In this document: in pieces, positions 19,238 through 27,920 of the stretch
How the letters are laid out: each line of letters starts with the position of its first letter
Position numbering within the stretch: the stretch's first letter is position 1
Assembly (NCBI GenBank): GCA_938049225.1
Contig: CALICM010000039.1
Location: forward strand, 1-43,366
Length of the DNA stretch: 43,366 bases
Direction: 5' to 3'
Origin: an uncultured Paracoccaceae bacterium
Lineage (GTDB): Bacteria > Pseudomonadota > Alphaproteobacteria > Rhodobacterales > Rhodobacteraceae
Notes under the pieces: model-generated
The model's database searches: none
What the model saw: the letters and a program-made list of their open reading frames with translations, nothing else
What the model was told of the DNA's origin: nothing
Translations under genes and position numbers: made by a program

Positions 19238-19274
19238 GCTGGACAGCCGCGAGGTTAATGCGGCTGTCCAGCTC
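19236..19274. repeat. Collapsed IS remnant: perfect 15-bp hairpin made of two IS ends
   Basis: GAGCTGGACAGCCGC (19236-19250) and its reverse complement (19260-19274) are separated by nine bases (GAGGTTAAT). Bases 19247-19273 are the exact reverse complement of the 27-bp IS end at 42568-42594, next to an IS5-type transposase gene start. The structure is what remains if an IS loses everything between its two terminal repeats. It may also act as a transcription barrier. Confidence 0.75.
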
Positions 19275-19629
19275 AGGAGTATCTGGTCGGCACCCCCAGC
19301 GCGAGAATCAGACAGACCAGCAACGCAAGCAGGCCTGCCTCGGTCGACACAGCCCAGAACACAACCAAAATGATCCCCCCGGATCCGCCGGCCATTGCCC
19401 AGCCGGGAAACCCACCGCTTCGCCAGCGTTTGGCAACCACGTTCAGCATCGAAAAGGCAATCAGGGTCGAGATGGGCACGAACACCCACCAAACGCTGCG
19501 CAACGAAAAGGAAAGCCCCAGCCAGAACGCGACAGCCAAAAACAGGAAGATAAGGCCGAAGGCTATGAGTATAAAAGGTAATCGGCCAATAGAACCGTAC
19601 CGAAAATCTCCCAAAAGACTCTTTATCAT
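19273..19629 (-). CDS. Small membrane protein, DUF805-like
   Basis: A 118-residue protein with four predicted membrane segments (about residues 17-38, 46-64, 77-94 and 97-113). The GRLPFILIAF start and the AKRWRSGGFPGWAM stretch resemble the GR...Y and RRLHD.G.SGWW motifs of DUF805 membrane proteins, but only distantly. It starts one base after the stop of the preceding gene, so it belongs to the GMC oxidoreductase operon. Its TGA stop lies exactly at the edge of the IS remnant, so the native C-terminus may have been clipped by that insertion. Function unknown. Confidence 0.65.
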   Translation of the reverse strand: MIKSLLGDFRYGSIGRLPFILIAFGLIFLFLAVAFWLGLSFSLRSVWWVFVPISTLIAFSMLNVVAKRWRSGGFPGWAMAGGSGGIILVVFWAVSTEAGLLALLVCLILALGVPTRYS

Positions 19630-19630
19630 C

Positions 19631-20044
19631 TTACGCCAACTTATCTCTATATACGGCGATCAGGGCAAAAACCCTAGCTTCGGTGACGGATAAAACCCAT
19701 CCATCAAGTGAAACTGTTTGCGCGCTCAGGAAATCCTGGTGGATCCAGCTTTGCAGCCGGTTGAACAATGCGCCTCTCTCCAGGTCAACGATCTGGTTCG
19801 CAGGCCCCCGGTGCGCGAGGATCTGACCGACCAGCCGCTCAGGCTCCGGCCGGGCCTCAAGACCGTTGAGATAGTAGTGGCCCAGAACCGCCGCGCTCTC
19901 GTTACCATCGAAAAGGGACACCAGCTTGCCCGCCAGCTCGGCCTCGGCCATGGACGGCGCCTGTTGCCCAGACAGGGCCGCAAACGGAAATCCTCCGGCC
20001 AGAACGAAAAGCACTGCCCGGCGCCCGATGGCATATGAGGTCAT
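19631..20044 (-). CDS. Small Tat-type subunit of a GMC dehydrogenase (FAD-SLDH/gluconate dehydrogenase subunit 3-like)
   Basis: A 137-residue protein. The N-terminus (GRRAVLFVLAGGFPFAALSG) has a twin Arg followed by a hydrophobic stretch, a Tat-type signal. The mature part ends with the block DFLSAQTVSLDGWVLSVTEA, close to the small subunits of membrane sorbitol and fructose dehydrogenases. Start ATG at 20044 overlaps the GMC stop (ATGA) and is preceded by a very good AAGGAGG 7 bases upstream; an upstream in-frame extension has no support. In characterised relatives such a subunit carries the folded FAD subunit through the Tat pathway; here the GMC partner has no signal of its own, which fits. 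No cytochrome subunit is nearby. Confidence 0.75.
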   Translation of the reverse strand: MTSYAIGRRAVLFVLAGGFPFAALSGQQAPSMAEAELAGKLVSLFDGNESAAVLGHYYLNGLEARPEPERLVGQILAHRGPANQIVDLERGALFNRLQSWIHQDFLSAQTVSLDGWVLSVTEARVFALIAVYRDKLA

Positions 20045-21618
20045 TTGCCTGCCTCCTTTTTCAAGTGGTCCGCCAACCGAATGGCAAACGCGACGATAGT
20101 GAACGTCGGCGCCCCGCCACCGCATGTCGAAAAAACCGAACTGCCGGTCACGAACAGGTTGGACAGACCGAAAACCTTGCAATTAGCATCCACCACCCCC
20201 GCTTTGGGGTCGTCGGCCATGCGGGTCGTGCTGATGTTGTGGTAGTGCCAGACCACCGACTCCAGCACCGCGTCTGGGTCGACCTCAAGCCGGAACCGCC
20301 CCAACCCGGTCACCGCGACCCGCGACGCAATCCAGTCGTTCATCCAGGTGATCGTGCGCGTATCGATCTCGCTGAGTTGCCAATCTAGTACCACCCGGCG
20401 CATACCAAGCCGATCGGTCTCGTCGCCCAGGTACACCCGGCTGTCAGGATTGGGTGCAGCATCAAGGTTGAACTGCACGTCAATGCGCTTCAGCGGCGTC
20501 TGCCCATACCAAAGATAGGCGGCCGCATCCTCGCTGATGTCCCCTGCAGCCGACAGCACCTTGCCCACATGCTCTCCCAACGCCCCCAGCCCATCCCGCT
20601 TCACCGCGCGGCGCGCTTGCCGGAGCGTACGCGCGCCCGTGCTCTCGTCCTTGATCGGCCGCAGCCGGACGTGACCGGATGTCAACTCGTGCTGCCTTTG
20701 GGTCTCTAGGGTCAGATCGTTGACGATCACGGCCTCTGATTCTCGCCCATAGGGCAACCGGGTATAACGTTGCAGATCTATCCCGCGATCGGCCGGAACA
20801 ATCGATCCCGCGCTGATATCAAGGTGGTCGCTAAAATAACGGCCGACGTTGTCGCTCTGGTTGCCAACACCTTGCGCAATGACGCTGTCAGAGCTGAGCA
20901 TCAGCCGTGCGTTTTCAATACCGCCCGCAGCAAGAACGTATCGCTTTGCCGTGAAAACATATTTTTTACCCTCAAGTGTGCGAATATCCAGCCCCGTTAC
21001 GGTGTTTGCACCCTCATTTACCAGAATCTCTACAAGGTTTGCATTTAAGAATACGGTCAGGTTTTCCGACTGCGCAATATCCTCGCGAAACACCTCCGCG
21101 ATGCGGACGGGGTTGATCACATAGGCGCGCGGCTCGGATGCGTTTTCATCAAGCTCAAACGGCGGATGCCCAAAGCTGTCGGCCACAACCTCCGGATCCC
21201 AGCCGCCGGCGGCATCCCAACCCCGCGCCTCCAGCTTCAGCAGATCTCGGGCCCGATCGTAGTAGGGCGAAATATCCGTCTGCCCGATGGGCCAGCCAGA
21301 ATACGGCACCCAGGGCTGCTTGTCGAAACTCGCGGCCCAAATTGGCGAACAGTACCCCGCCCAATGATTGGTGGTGCCGCCAAAGAAGCGCAGCCGCGAG
21401 GTATCGAGATCGGCATAGGGCAGCCCAACACTCACCCCGCGATAGATGTCCTGGACATCCGGGTCGAAGTCAAAGCCGCCTGCCTCAAGGACCACAACCT
21501 TGTGTGGTGTTCCGATGAGTTCCATGGCAAGTGCGATACCCGCAGCCCCCGCGCCAACGATGCAAATGTCGAACGTGTAGACATCAGTCTCTGACGCCTC
21601 TCGCAGATCTCGAAACAT
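20041..21618 (-). CDS. GMC-family FAD-dependent oxidoreductase (sugar/alcohol dehydrogenase large subunit)
   Basis: A 525-residue flavoprotein. The FAD-binding GAGAAGIALAMEL motif is at residues 22-34, with VVVLEAGG following and the FGGTTNHWAGYC motif near residue 80. The C-terminal active-site region reads WHYHNISTTRM with NLFVTGSSVFSTCGGGAPTF. The position usually occupied by Asn in the NPT motif reads Ala (APT). No signal peptide is seen. It is coupled to the small Tat-type subunit and likely exported with it to oxidise a sugar or polyol in the periplasm. Why it sits inside an EPS locus is not known; it may modify a sugar in the polymer or use released sugars. Confidence 0.88.
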   Translation of the reverse strand: MFRDLREASETDVYTFDICIVGAGAAGIALAMELIGTPHKVVVLEAGGFDFDPDVQDIYRGVSVGLPYADLDTSRLRFFGGTTNHWAGYCSPIWAASFDKQPWVPYSGWPIGQTDISPYYDRARDLLKLEARGWDAAGGWDPEVVADSFGHPPFELDENASEPRAYVINPVRIAEVFREDIAQSENLTVFLNANLVEILVNEGANTVTGLDIRTLEGKKYVFTAKRYVLAAGGIENARLMLSSDSVIAQGVGNQSDNVGRYFSDHLDISAGSIVPADRGIDLQRYTRLPYGRESEAVIVNDLTLETQRQHELTSGHVRLRPIKDESTGARTLRQARRAVKRDGLGALGEHVGKVLSAAGDISEDAAAYLWYGQTPLKRIDVQFNLDAAPNPDSRVYLGDETDRLGMRRVVLDWQLSEIDTRTITWMNDWIASRVAVTGLGRFRLEVDPDAVLESVVWHYHNISTTRMADDPKAGVVDANCKVFGLSNLFVTGSSVFSTCGGGAPTFTIVAFAIRLADHLKKEAGK

Positions 21619-21790
21619 CTTCTCAATCCATCCTGACGTTACGGAATATGGCGCCGCTCATGGCGCCCTCCCGGGGGTTATCCAATACCGTAGATGACCC
21701 TGTAATGGGTGCGCCGGGCTGCAGCTTGGGCGGCCCGAAAAACGGCATACGCAAAACACAACCTGTCTTTGGCCCGCCTCGGGGCATGTG

Positions 21791-23212
21791 TCAGACCCGC
21801 GCATAGACGTCTTCGTAGCGCACGATATCGTCCTCGCCCAGGTACACGCCGGTCTGTACCTCGATCAGATGCATCTCCACCTTGCCCGGATTTTCCATCC
21901 GGTGCACCGCGCCCAGGGGGATGTAGACAGATTGGTTTTCTGTCACCAGCTTAACCTCCTCGCCCACTGTCACCTGGGCGGTGCCGGCGACCACGATCCA
22001 GTGCTCAGAGCGGTGGTGGTGGCTTTGCAGCGATAGGATCCCACCGGGTTTGACCATGATCTGCTTGACCTGGAACCGCTGTCCCAGCACCAGCGTCTCG
22101 TACCAGCCCCAGGGCCGGTAACAGCGTGGAAAGTCAATCGCCTGCACGGCGCCTGCGGCTTTCAGCTCGGCGACGGCCGCCTTCACGTCCTGCGCGTGCT
22201 CCATATCCGCGACCAGCACCGCATCGCGCATCGCAATGGCCGCGATGTTCTTCAGCCCGATGCCCACCAGACGGACATCCTCCTGCTCCGATCTCAGCAG
22301 CGTGTTCTTGCATGCAAGCGCGGTAGAGGCCCCGGCCAGTGCCACCCCGTCGCTGTCCTGCGCGCTCTCTTGCCAGACGGTTTTCCACGAGCCGAGATCG
22401 TTCCATCCGCCTTCCATGGGCACCACCTTCCCGGTGGTTTTTTCCATGATCGCATAGTCGATCGAGATATCCTCGGCCTCGCCGTACCCAGGACCAAGAC
22501 GAAAGAAATCCAGGTCCCGCTGGCCCTCTTCCACCGCCTTGCGCGCAACCGCCAGGATCTCAGGCGCCTCGGCCTCGAAAGCCGCGAGAAGGGCTGCGAC
22601 GGGAAACAGGAACATGCCGGAATTCCACAGATACCGCTTTGTTTCCAGCATCTTGGCCGCCTCGACCTCATCCGGCTTTTCCACAAAGCGCTCGAAGGAA
22701 ACAGCCGGGCTTCCCACCTCGGGTGGCGTACTTAACTCGATATAGCCATAGCCCGTCTCGGGTCGGCCGGGCGTGATGCCGAAGGTCACGAAATGCCCCT
22801 CTGCCGCAGCCACGCAAGCCCGGTCAAGCGCTGATCCGAATGCATCCTCATCGCCGATCACATGATCCGAGGGAGCCACGAACATCAGCGCGTCAGGGGT
22901 CTCCCCGGCCAGCATTACAGCCGCCGCGGCAAGAGCCGGGGCCGTGTTGCGCCCCGCGGGCTCGACCACCACCTCGCCGGCCAGCCTCGCCACCTCCAGA
23001 TGCTCGCCCACCACGAACCGATAATCGTTGGAGGTCATCATCAGCGGCCGCCCCAGGCCCAGACCATCCAACCGGCGGACCGTTTCCTGCAAGAGACTGT
23101 CGTCAGCCAGGAAACGCGAGAACTGCTTGGGATGGGATTTGCGCGACAGCGGCCACAGCCGGGTGCCTGAGCCACCGCATAGGATGACGGGCCTGATTGT
23201 GGAACGGATCAT
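21791..23212 (-). CDS. manC: Mannose-1-phosphate guanylyltransferase / mannose-6-phosphate isomerase
   Basis: A 473-residue bifunctional enzyme of the AlgA/ManC/CpsB type making mannose-6-phosphate and GDP-mannose. The N-terminal nucleotidyltransferase shows VILCGGSGTRLWPLSRKSHP and ERFVEKP; the C-terminal cupin isomerase domain shows GGILSLQSHHHRSEHWIVVA with the metal-binding histidines. ATG at 23212 was chosen over an upstream in-frame Met because the family begins a few residues before VILCGG and GAGAAG lies just upstream. It supplies substrate to the GDP-mannose 6-dehydrogenase at 30031. No phosphomannomutase gene, needed between the two activities, is in the window. Confidence 0.96.
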   Translation of the reverse strand: MIRSTIRPVILCGGSGTRLWPLSRKSHPKQFSRFLADDSLLQETVRRLDGLGLGRPLMMTSNDYRFVVGEHLEVARLAGEVVVEPAGRNTAPALAAAAVMLAGETPDALMFVAPSDHVIGDEDAFGSALDRACVAAAEGHFVTFGITPGRPETGYGYIELSTPPEVGSPAVSFERFVEKPDEVEAAKMLETKRYLWNSGMFLFPVAALLAAFEAEAPEILAVARKAVEEGQRDLDFFRLGPGYGEAEDISIDYAIMEKTTGKVVPMEGGWNDLGSWKTVWQESAQDSDGVALAGASTALACKNTLLRSEQEDVRLVGIGLKNIAAIAMRDAVLVADMEHAQDVKAAVAELKAAGAVQAIDFPRCYRPWGWYETLVLGQRFQVKQIMVKPGGILSLQSHHHRSEHWIVVAGTAQVTVGEEVKLVTENQSVYIPLGAVHRMENPGKVEMHLIEVQTGVYLGEDDIVRYEDVYARV

Positions 23213-23329
23213 AATACTCTTCTCAACATAAATCACACCTCCGGTAAGGCCGGCCGCTAAGCCGTTAACCACATAGTACCGCACAAAAGTGACAAGGCGA
23301 GCGCAATCGCGAGGGAGATCTCAGCATCG

Positions 23330-24475
23330 TCACAGACCGCCACTCTGCGCCAGCAGCGCGCGCAGGCGGGCCACAGCCCCACGCCCCTCGGCCAGGCTGC
23401 CGGGGACAGGACGCAGATCCTGAAGCCGCGGTGCAGGGCGCCTGAGCGCGTTTTCAAAAAGGGTAGAGTAATGATAAGGGGCGGCCGGATCAGTCGATTG
23501 CGCGATGATGTTGCTGCCCCCCTGCCGACCCTTGCGGCTGGTCCAGATATTATGCTCCAGCACCGCCCCCTCGGGCACCACGATCCGCGCGCCCTTCTCG
23601 CCGGAAACCCCCACAACAGTATTCCTGCGCACCACGATATCGGTGCCTAAATTAACCGAAATCCCACGTGCAAGCGAGGTGACGACGATATTCTCCTCGA
23701 TCAGCAAATCCTCATGCCCCCCTTTACCACCAAAGAAGATGCCCTGCGCATGGGTGCTGTTCTGCGGCACAAACACATTGCCCCGCACCACCACCCCACG
23801 CGAGGGTGCGCCCTGGAACTGCATGAAATCGTCATGCGCGCCTTTGGCAGGAAACATCCGGGCGGGCCCTATGTTGTTCTCGACCAACACTTGCGTGACG
23901 CCGGCGAACTTGAAGACATCCTCGCCGATATCCTCAAGCTCGTTGTCAGAGACCTGCGCCTGCGTGACCCCGAAAAGCGCAATGCCGAACTTCACGTCAT
24001 GCACGCGGTTGCCGATCAGACGCAGTCCCACGGTCTGCGCCGCCCGGATGCCGAAATGTCCGTTGAAATCCGTGTCAGGCCGACCGTTGATCTCGGAATT
24101 CAGGATCTCAATGTCCCGGCTCTCCCCGGTGATCTCGACAATCCGCGATTGCGGGCGGCCGTTGCTAGGGTGATCGATATGCAGGCCCTCAAGGCGCAGA
24201 AAGCGTACCCCGTCGATCACCAGCCTTTCAAGGCGGGCGGCCCCGGGCGTGCGGGCGCGTAGGGTGACAAAATCCGCGTAGCGGTGATCGCGGATCTTGA
24301 GCACGCCGTAGTCCCCTGCACCAAGTAGGATCGTGTCGCCCGCAGCCGCGACGCGCAGCGCAGCCATCAGCTCGGCCCGCGTCCCCACTTCCACGGTCTG
24401 CGCGGCCCGGGCGCATGCTGCCAGCGCACAGACCATCAGCACGGCCCAAAGAAGACGCACAGCCCCCATTATCAT
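23330..24475 (-). CDS. Secreted right-handed parallel beta-helix protein (lyase/epimerase-like)
   Basis: A 381-residue protein with a signal peptide (RLLWAVLMVCALAACARAAQ; the CARA/AQ end also leaves lipoprotein processing possible). Next comes a start like VEVGTRAELMAALRVAAAGD, TILLGAGDY, typical of PL6-type lyases and related beta-helix proteins. Many short NxI/NxV-rich coils follow (ILNSEINGRPD, LIGNRVHDV, VSDNELEDI, VVRGNVFVP, IEENIVVTS, VVRRNTVVG). It starts with ATGA overlap on the acyltransferase stop, so it is co-translated with the decoration enzyme. In alginate loci a periplasmic beta-helix epimerase (AlgG) protects or edits the polymer; a similar role here on a uronate-containing polymer is inference. 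Catalytic residues could not be assigned. Confidence 0.8.
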   Translation of the reverse strand: MIMGAVRLLWAVLMVCALAACARAAQTVEVGTRAELMAALRVAAAGDTILLGAGDYGVLKIRDHRYADFVTLRARTPGAARLERLVIDGVRFLRLEGLHIDHPSNGRPQSRIVEITGESRDIEILNSEINGRPDTDFNGHFGIRAAQTVGLRLIGNRVHDVKFGIALFGVTQAQVSDNELEDIGEDVFKFAGVTQVLVENNIGPARMFPAKGAHDDFMQFQGAPSRGVVVRGNVFVPQNSTHAQGIFFGGKGGHEDLLIEENIVVTSLARGISVNLGTDIVVRRNTVVGVSGEKGARIVVPEGAVLEHNIWTSRKGRQGGSNIIAQSTDPAAPYHYSTLFENALRRPAPRLQDLRPVPGSLAEGRGAVARLRALLAQSGGL

Positions 24476-25581
24476 ACCTTGGTCCCGGGCGCGCGCGCTG
24501 CGGGGTCCGGCCGACCCCAACCGCGTTCCAGGGACCGGCCGAAACGCATGATCGGGCCTTCGAAGAACCGAAAGGACAAGAGCGCCTGTAAATGCGTCAG
24601 CAGAAGCGCCGCAGCGACCATCAGCCAAAATGGCGCGACCCCACCGGGGTAGAACCGGTCGGTCAGCCGTAGCAGAAGCTCGATGTTGAAGAGGTGAAAG
24701 AGGTAGGTGAAATACGAATAGAACCCAATAGAAGCTCCCCAATCCAACCCCGGCGCGCGCAGGGTGCGCCACCGGGTTTCGAACAGCACGATCAGCGCGC
24801 AGGTCCCAAAGGCGATGAAGGTGTATTTGAGCGAACTCCACAAGGCAGGCACGAGAATCGCCAACAGATAGGTCCCGGCAGCCGCAAGCACCAGCACCGG
24901 CAAGAGCCCTCGTACCCGCCGGTCGAGCAGCACCGCAACAATGCCGCCGATGGCGATGGAATCGAGCCGCGCGGGCGGAAAGTTGTAGGCGTCGGCCACA
25001 TAAAGGTTGAGGTAGAACCGCAGCGCCAGCGCCCCGATCGAGATCACGACCAGGAAGGTCAGGAAAGTGTGCCGACTGATCCAGGCCGCCAGGCCGAAAA
25101 GGATATAAGCAAACTCCTCCACCGAGAGCGACCAGGTGATCGTATAGGGCACCGCCTCGGACCCTTCGAAGAAGATAAACCAGCCGGTCAGGAACAGATA
25201 GGTGATCCAGATTCGGTCGATGATCTCCCACTCCACCCCAAGCACAAGGCTGAGAACCAGAAAGATTGTCACCGCCGCAACATAGAGTGGCACGATCCGG
25301 AAGAAGCGGCGCTGGAAGAAGACCCCAATCGACGCACTGCCGGAGGTGTGCATCAGGTAGCGGGTGATCAGATACCCGCTGAGTGGGAAGAAGATATCGA
25401 CCCCCAGCAGCCCGTAACGCCGCGCCAGCTGGGCCAGGGCATCGAGATCCTCATGGGAATATCGGGAGGCCACGTGATAGGCCACCACCGACAAGATCGC
25501 GACCGCCCGGATACAATCGAGCAGGGGGGACCGGGTCTGCCGTAACTGTCCGGCGACGGAGGCAAGGAGGGGCTGGGACAT
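24472..25581 (-). CDS. Acyltransferase family 3 membrane protein (OafA/ExoZ-like)
   Basis: A 369-residue integral membrane protein with about ten transmembrane helices. The opening SPLLDCIRAVAILSVVAYHV carries the conserved Arg and His of acyltransferase-3 enzymes, followed by GVDIFFPLSGYLITR and RRFFRIVPLY. Such enzymes move acetyl or succinyl groups onto sugars at the membrane. ATG at 25581 was preferred to a GTG three codons earlier because AGGGAG lies 8 bases before it. It sits between the Wzy-like gene (a few bases upstream) and the beta-helix gene (ATGA overlap), so it probably acylates the EPS repeat unit. Confidence 0.92.
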   Translation of the reverse strand: MSQPLLASVAGQLRQTRSPLLDCIRAVAILSVVAYHVASRYSHEDLDALAQLARRYGLLGVDIFFPLSGYLITRYLMHTSGSASIGVFFQRRFFRIVPLYVAAVTIFLVLSLVLGVEWEIIDRIWITYLFLTGWFIFFEGSEAVPYTITWSLSVEEFAYILFGLAAWISRHTFLTFLVVISIGALALRFYLNLYVADAYNFPPARLDSIAIGGIVAVLLDRRVRGLLPVLVLAAAGTYLLAILVPALWSSLKYTFIAFGTCALIVLFETRWRTLRAPGLDWGASIGFYSYFTYLFHLFNIELLLRLTDRFYPGGVAPFWLMVAAALLLTHLQALLSFRFFEGPIMRFGRSLERGWGRPDPAARAPGTKV

Positions 25582-25586
25582 GATGG

Positions 25587-27023
25587 TCACTCCCTGCGCT
25601 TGGGGCCGCGGACGCGGGGCTGGGCGGGTGCGGTGGGAAACCGTGTGTAGGGAAGGGCGGCCCGCTGGCGAGGGGTCTGCGGCGGGGCATCATCGGTCGG
25701 ATCGGCCCGCACCCGGACCTCGGTCTTCAGCATCCAGATGCCGCTGCCCAACATGAAGAGCACCATGGAATAGATCTCTCCCCAGATCGCGGCGGTCGCC
25801 AGCACCAGAATGGTACTGGTCATGGTAAAAATCCAGGCCCGCCGCAGCAGGTTCAAATCCGGATCGGCGCGGAAATCCCGCCAGCCTACGGCGATCATCG
25901 CCCACACGAAGGCGCCAAAAAAGAACAGGAAGGTGGGCAGCCCGAAGCGCACCGCCAGAAACAGCCAGAAATTGTCCACGCTGCCGGTCATCCACGGCGG
26001 CAGCGGCCAGGAGTTATACCCCACCCCCAGGATCGGATCGCGCAGGATCTGGTCAACCCCGTGTTCAAATAGGACCCGCCGCGAAAACGCCGTGCGGCTG
26101 TTAAACGTCAGTCGCTCTACCACCGCATAAATCCCAGGCCGGTTCGAGCCGATCTCGATCACCACATACATCACCAGCAGAAGGATCCAGAACACCTTCC
26201 AGGGGCTCTTCATCCAGCGTGTAAAATAGCTCCAACTGATCAGCCCGATCTGGACCGCCAGCGCCAGAACCGGCCCGCTGGAGACCGAAAAGAAGCAGCA
26301 CAGACCAATCAGACCCGAGGCCAGCAGGCGCTTGAAGCGGCCCATCACGTTCGTCAGGCCGACGAAAGTTAGCGAAAAGGCCAGAGAACAGAAGATGCCG
26401 TAGTGGATCGGATGCGGAAAGACCACCTGTGCCCGCCACAGGCCCAGGCGGGGGTCGTGATTGATGTCGCCATGCGACCGGAAGCCGGGAATCTCGGCCA
26501 GCCAACGCGGGATCGTCGTGCGGCTGGTAATAACCTCGTAGGTCGCGAACGGAAGGGTCAGGATCACCACCAGCGCCAGAAAGCGGATCAGCGCGATGAA
26601 ATCGGCCTTGCTGCGGATCGTCGCCCGGGTGGTCAGATACCCCCCTAAGAAAGTCACCGTGCTCGACCCGGTGTATTCGATGGCCACCCGGGGCGTATGA
26701 TTGGCCAGCATCGCCAGGGTCATCCAGGCAGCATAGCCGAAGATCAGCCCATCGACCGGCAGCAGCCGGCCGAAGTTGCCCCGCAGTAGCTTCACCAACA
26801 GCACCGGCACGATACCTAGAAACAGAAGCTTCGAGGGGTTCATCGACAGTGAGCCGATGGAGAAATAAGCTGGCAGCAGCATCGCCAGGACCACGACCTT
26901 TGCGAGCATTGGCAACCGCCCCGCCCCGACCGGCACCGTTGCCGGGACCGCGGACTGCTGCGCACGGGCGGCGGGCCGTGCACCCACAATCCCTCTGCCC
27001 TGTGCGCCCCCCCGATCCGTCAT
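25587..27023 (-). CDS. Wzy/O-antigen ligase-like membrane protein (EPS polymerase)
   Basis: A 478-residue protein with roughly eleven membrane helices. It has a charged, Ala-rich cytoplasmic N-terminus (1-38) and a Pro/Arg-rich C-terminal tail (about 440-478). The large loop includes RVLFEHGVDQILRDPILGVG followed by GYNSW and SVDNFWLFLAVRFGLP, the pattern of the Wzy_C/O-antigen ligase superfamily. In a locus with Wzz-type co-polymerase and kinase it is the likely polymerase joining repeat units in the periplasm. Ligase activity to another acceptor is the alternative. First gene of the minus-strand unit running through the acyltransferase and beta-helix genes. Confidence 0.82.
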   Translation of the reverse strand: MTDRGGAQGRGIVGARPAARAQQSAVPATVPVGAGRLPMLAKVVVLAMLLPAYFSIGSLSMNPSKLLFLGIVPVLLVKLLRGNFGRLLPVDGLIFGYAAWMTLAMLANHTPRVAIEYTGSSTVTFLGGYLTTRATIRSKADFIALIRFLALVVILTLPFATYEVITSRTTIPRWLAEIPGFRSHGDINHDPRLGLWRAQVVFPHPIHYGIFCSLAFSLTFVGLTNVMGRFKRLLASGLIGLCCFFSVSSGPVLALAVQIGLISWSYFTRWMKSPWKVFWILLLVMYVVIEIGSNRPGIYAVVERLTFNSRTAFSRRVLFEHGVDQILRDPILGVGYNSWPLPPWMTGSVDNFWLFLAVRFGLPTFLFFFGAFVWAMIAVGWRDFRADPDLNLLRRAWIFTMTSTILVLATAAIWGEIYSMVLFMLGSGIWMLKTEVRVRADPTDDAPPQTPRQRAALPYTRFPTAPAQPRVRGPKRRE

Positions 27024-27127
27024 GACCGACCCACGCGCTCCATGCCTGTGAGGTTTCTATTGAATACGCGACAGGCCGCACCTATCACAAGCAAGCAGCA
27101 CCCGGGCGACACGTCAAGAGTATCTTC
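27024..27127. promoter_or_regulatory. Divergent intergenic region between wzy-like and sulfotransferase genes
   Basis: These 104 bases separate two head-to-head transcription units (minus strand to 27023, plus strand from 27128), so promoters for both are expected here. No clear consensus elements were recognised. Confidence 0.35.
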
Positions 27128-27910
27128 ATGCCGATCATTCGAATGGGACCAAGGCTCGTCTATTTCGCCCATGTGCCGAAGTGCGCGGGCACTTCGGTCG
27201 AAGACTATCTGGCCAACCGCTTCGGCCCGCTCGGCTTTCTCGACCGGCAGTATCTGTCGGTCGCCCCGGATCAGCGCTGGTCGAAAAGTTCGCCCCAGCA
27301 TATCGACTGGGCCGCTCTGATGCGGCTTTTTCCACCTGGGTTTTTCGCCAGCACCTTCGCGGTCGTCCGCCATCCGGTCTCTCGCGCCATCAGCGCCTAT
27401 CGGTTTCAGGTGGAAGTGGAGAAGACCGCTGATGCCGGGCTGTCCTTCGGCGACTGGCTGCAGGCTGAGGCCGAGGCGCGCACGCGCGAGCCCTACCGCA
27501 GCGACAACCACAGTCGGCCGCAACGCGATTTCCTGCCGCCGGAAGACGACATGCCCTGCGCGGTCTTCCACCTTGAACACGGGCTTGATGCGCTGGTTCC
27601 CTATTTCGACATGCTGGCCGGCGACAGCACCGGCCCTCGGGCGCTCAGCCATGCCAACAAGGCAGGCCACGGGGGCGCCGGCCAGGGGCTCGAGCCGGAG
27701 CCGGACGATCTGGCGCTGGTGGCAGAGCTTTATGCCGCGGATTTCGCGCGCTTCGGCTATGTGCCCGACCAGTCGGCCCCGCTGGCCCCACCGCCCAAGC
27801 TTGACCCCGCAGTGCTCGCCGCCGCAGAGGCCGCGCGCGCGCGGGCCGCCCGCCCCCTCAACAGGCTTGCCATCAAGGCCCGCCGCCGCCTGCGCAAGTG
27901 GCAGAGCTGA
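27128..27910 (+). CDS. Sulfotransferase (family 2 type), first of three
   Basis: A 260-residue cytoplasmic sulfotransferase predicted to move sulfate from PAPS to a sugar. The 5'-phosphosulfate loop is HVPKCAGTSVEDYL (residues 15-28) and the 3'-phosphate motif is VVRHPVSRAISAYRF (near residue 80). The C-terminal 40 residues are Ala/Arg-rich and end in a basic tail (RRRLRKWQS). Stands alone on the plus strand between two minus-strand genes. Together with the two others it implies a sulfated polymer, a common trait of marine EPS. Confidence 0.87.
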   Translation: MPIIRMGPRLVYFAHVPKCAGTSVEDYLANRFGPLGFLDRQYLSVAPDQRWSKSSPQHIDWAALMRLFPPGFFASTFAVVRHPVSRAISAYRFQVEVEKTADAGLSFGDWLQAEAEARTREPYRSDNHSRPQRDFLPPEDDMPCAVFHLEHGLDALVPYFDMLAGDSTGPRALSHANKAGHGGAGQGLEPEPDDLALVAELYAADFARFGYVPDQSAPLAPPPKLDPAVLAAAEAARARAARPLNRLAIKARRRLRKWQS

Positions 27911-27920
27911 GCGCATCGGC

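Noticed and set aside
24476-25231. Upstream extension of the beta-helix protein frame to 25231
   Set aside because: The extension is antisense/out-of-frame reading of the acyltransferase gene; the ATGA at 24472-24475 and a signal peptide right after it mark the true start.
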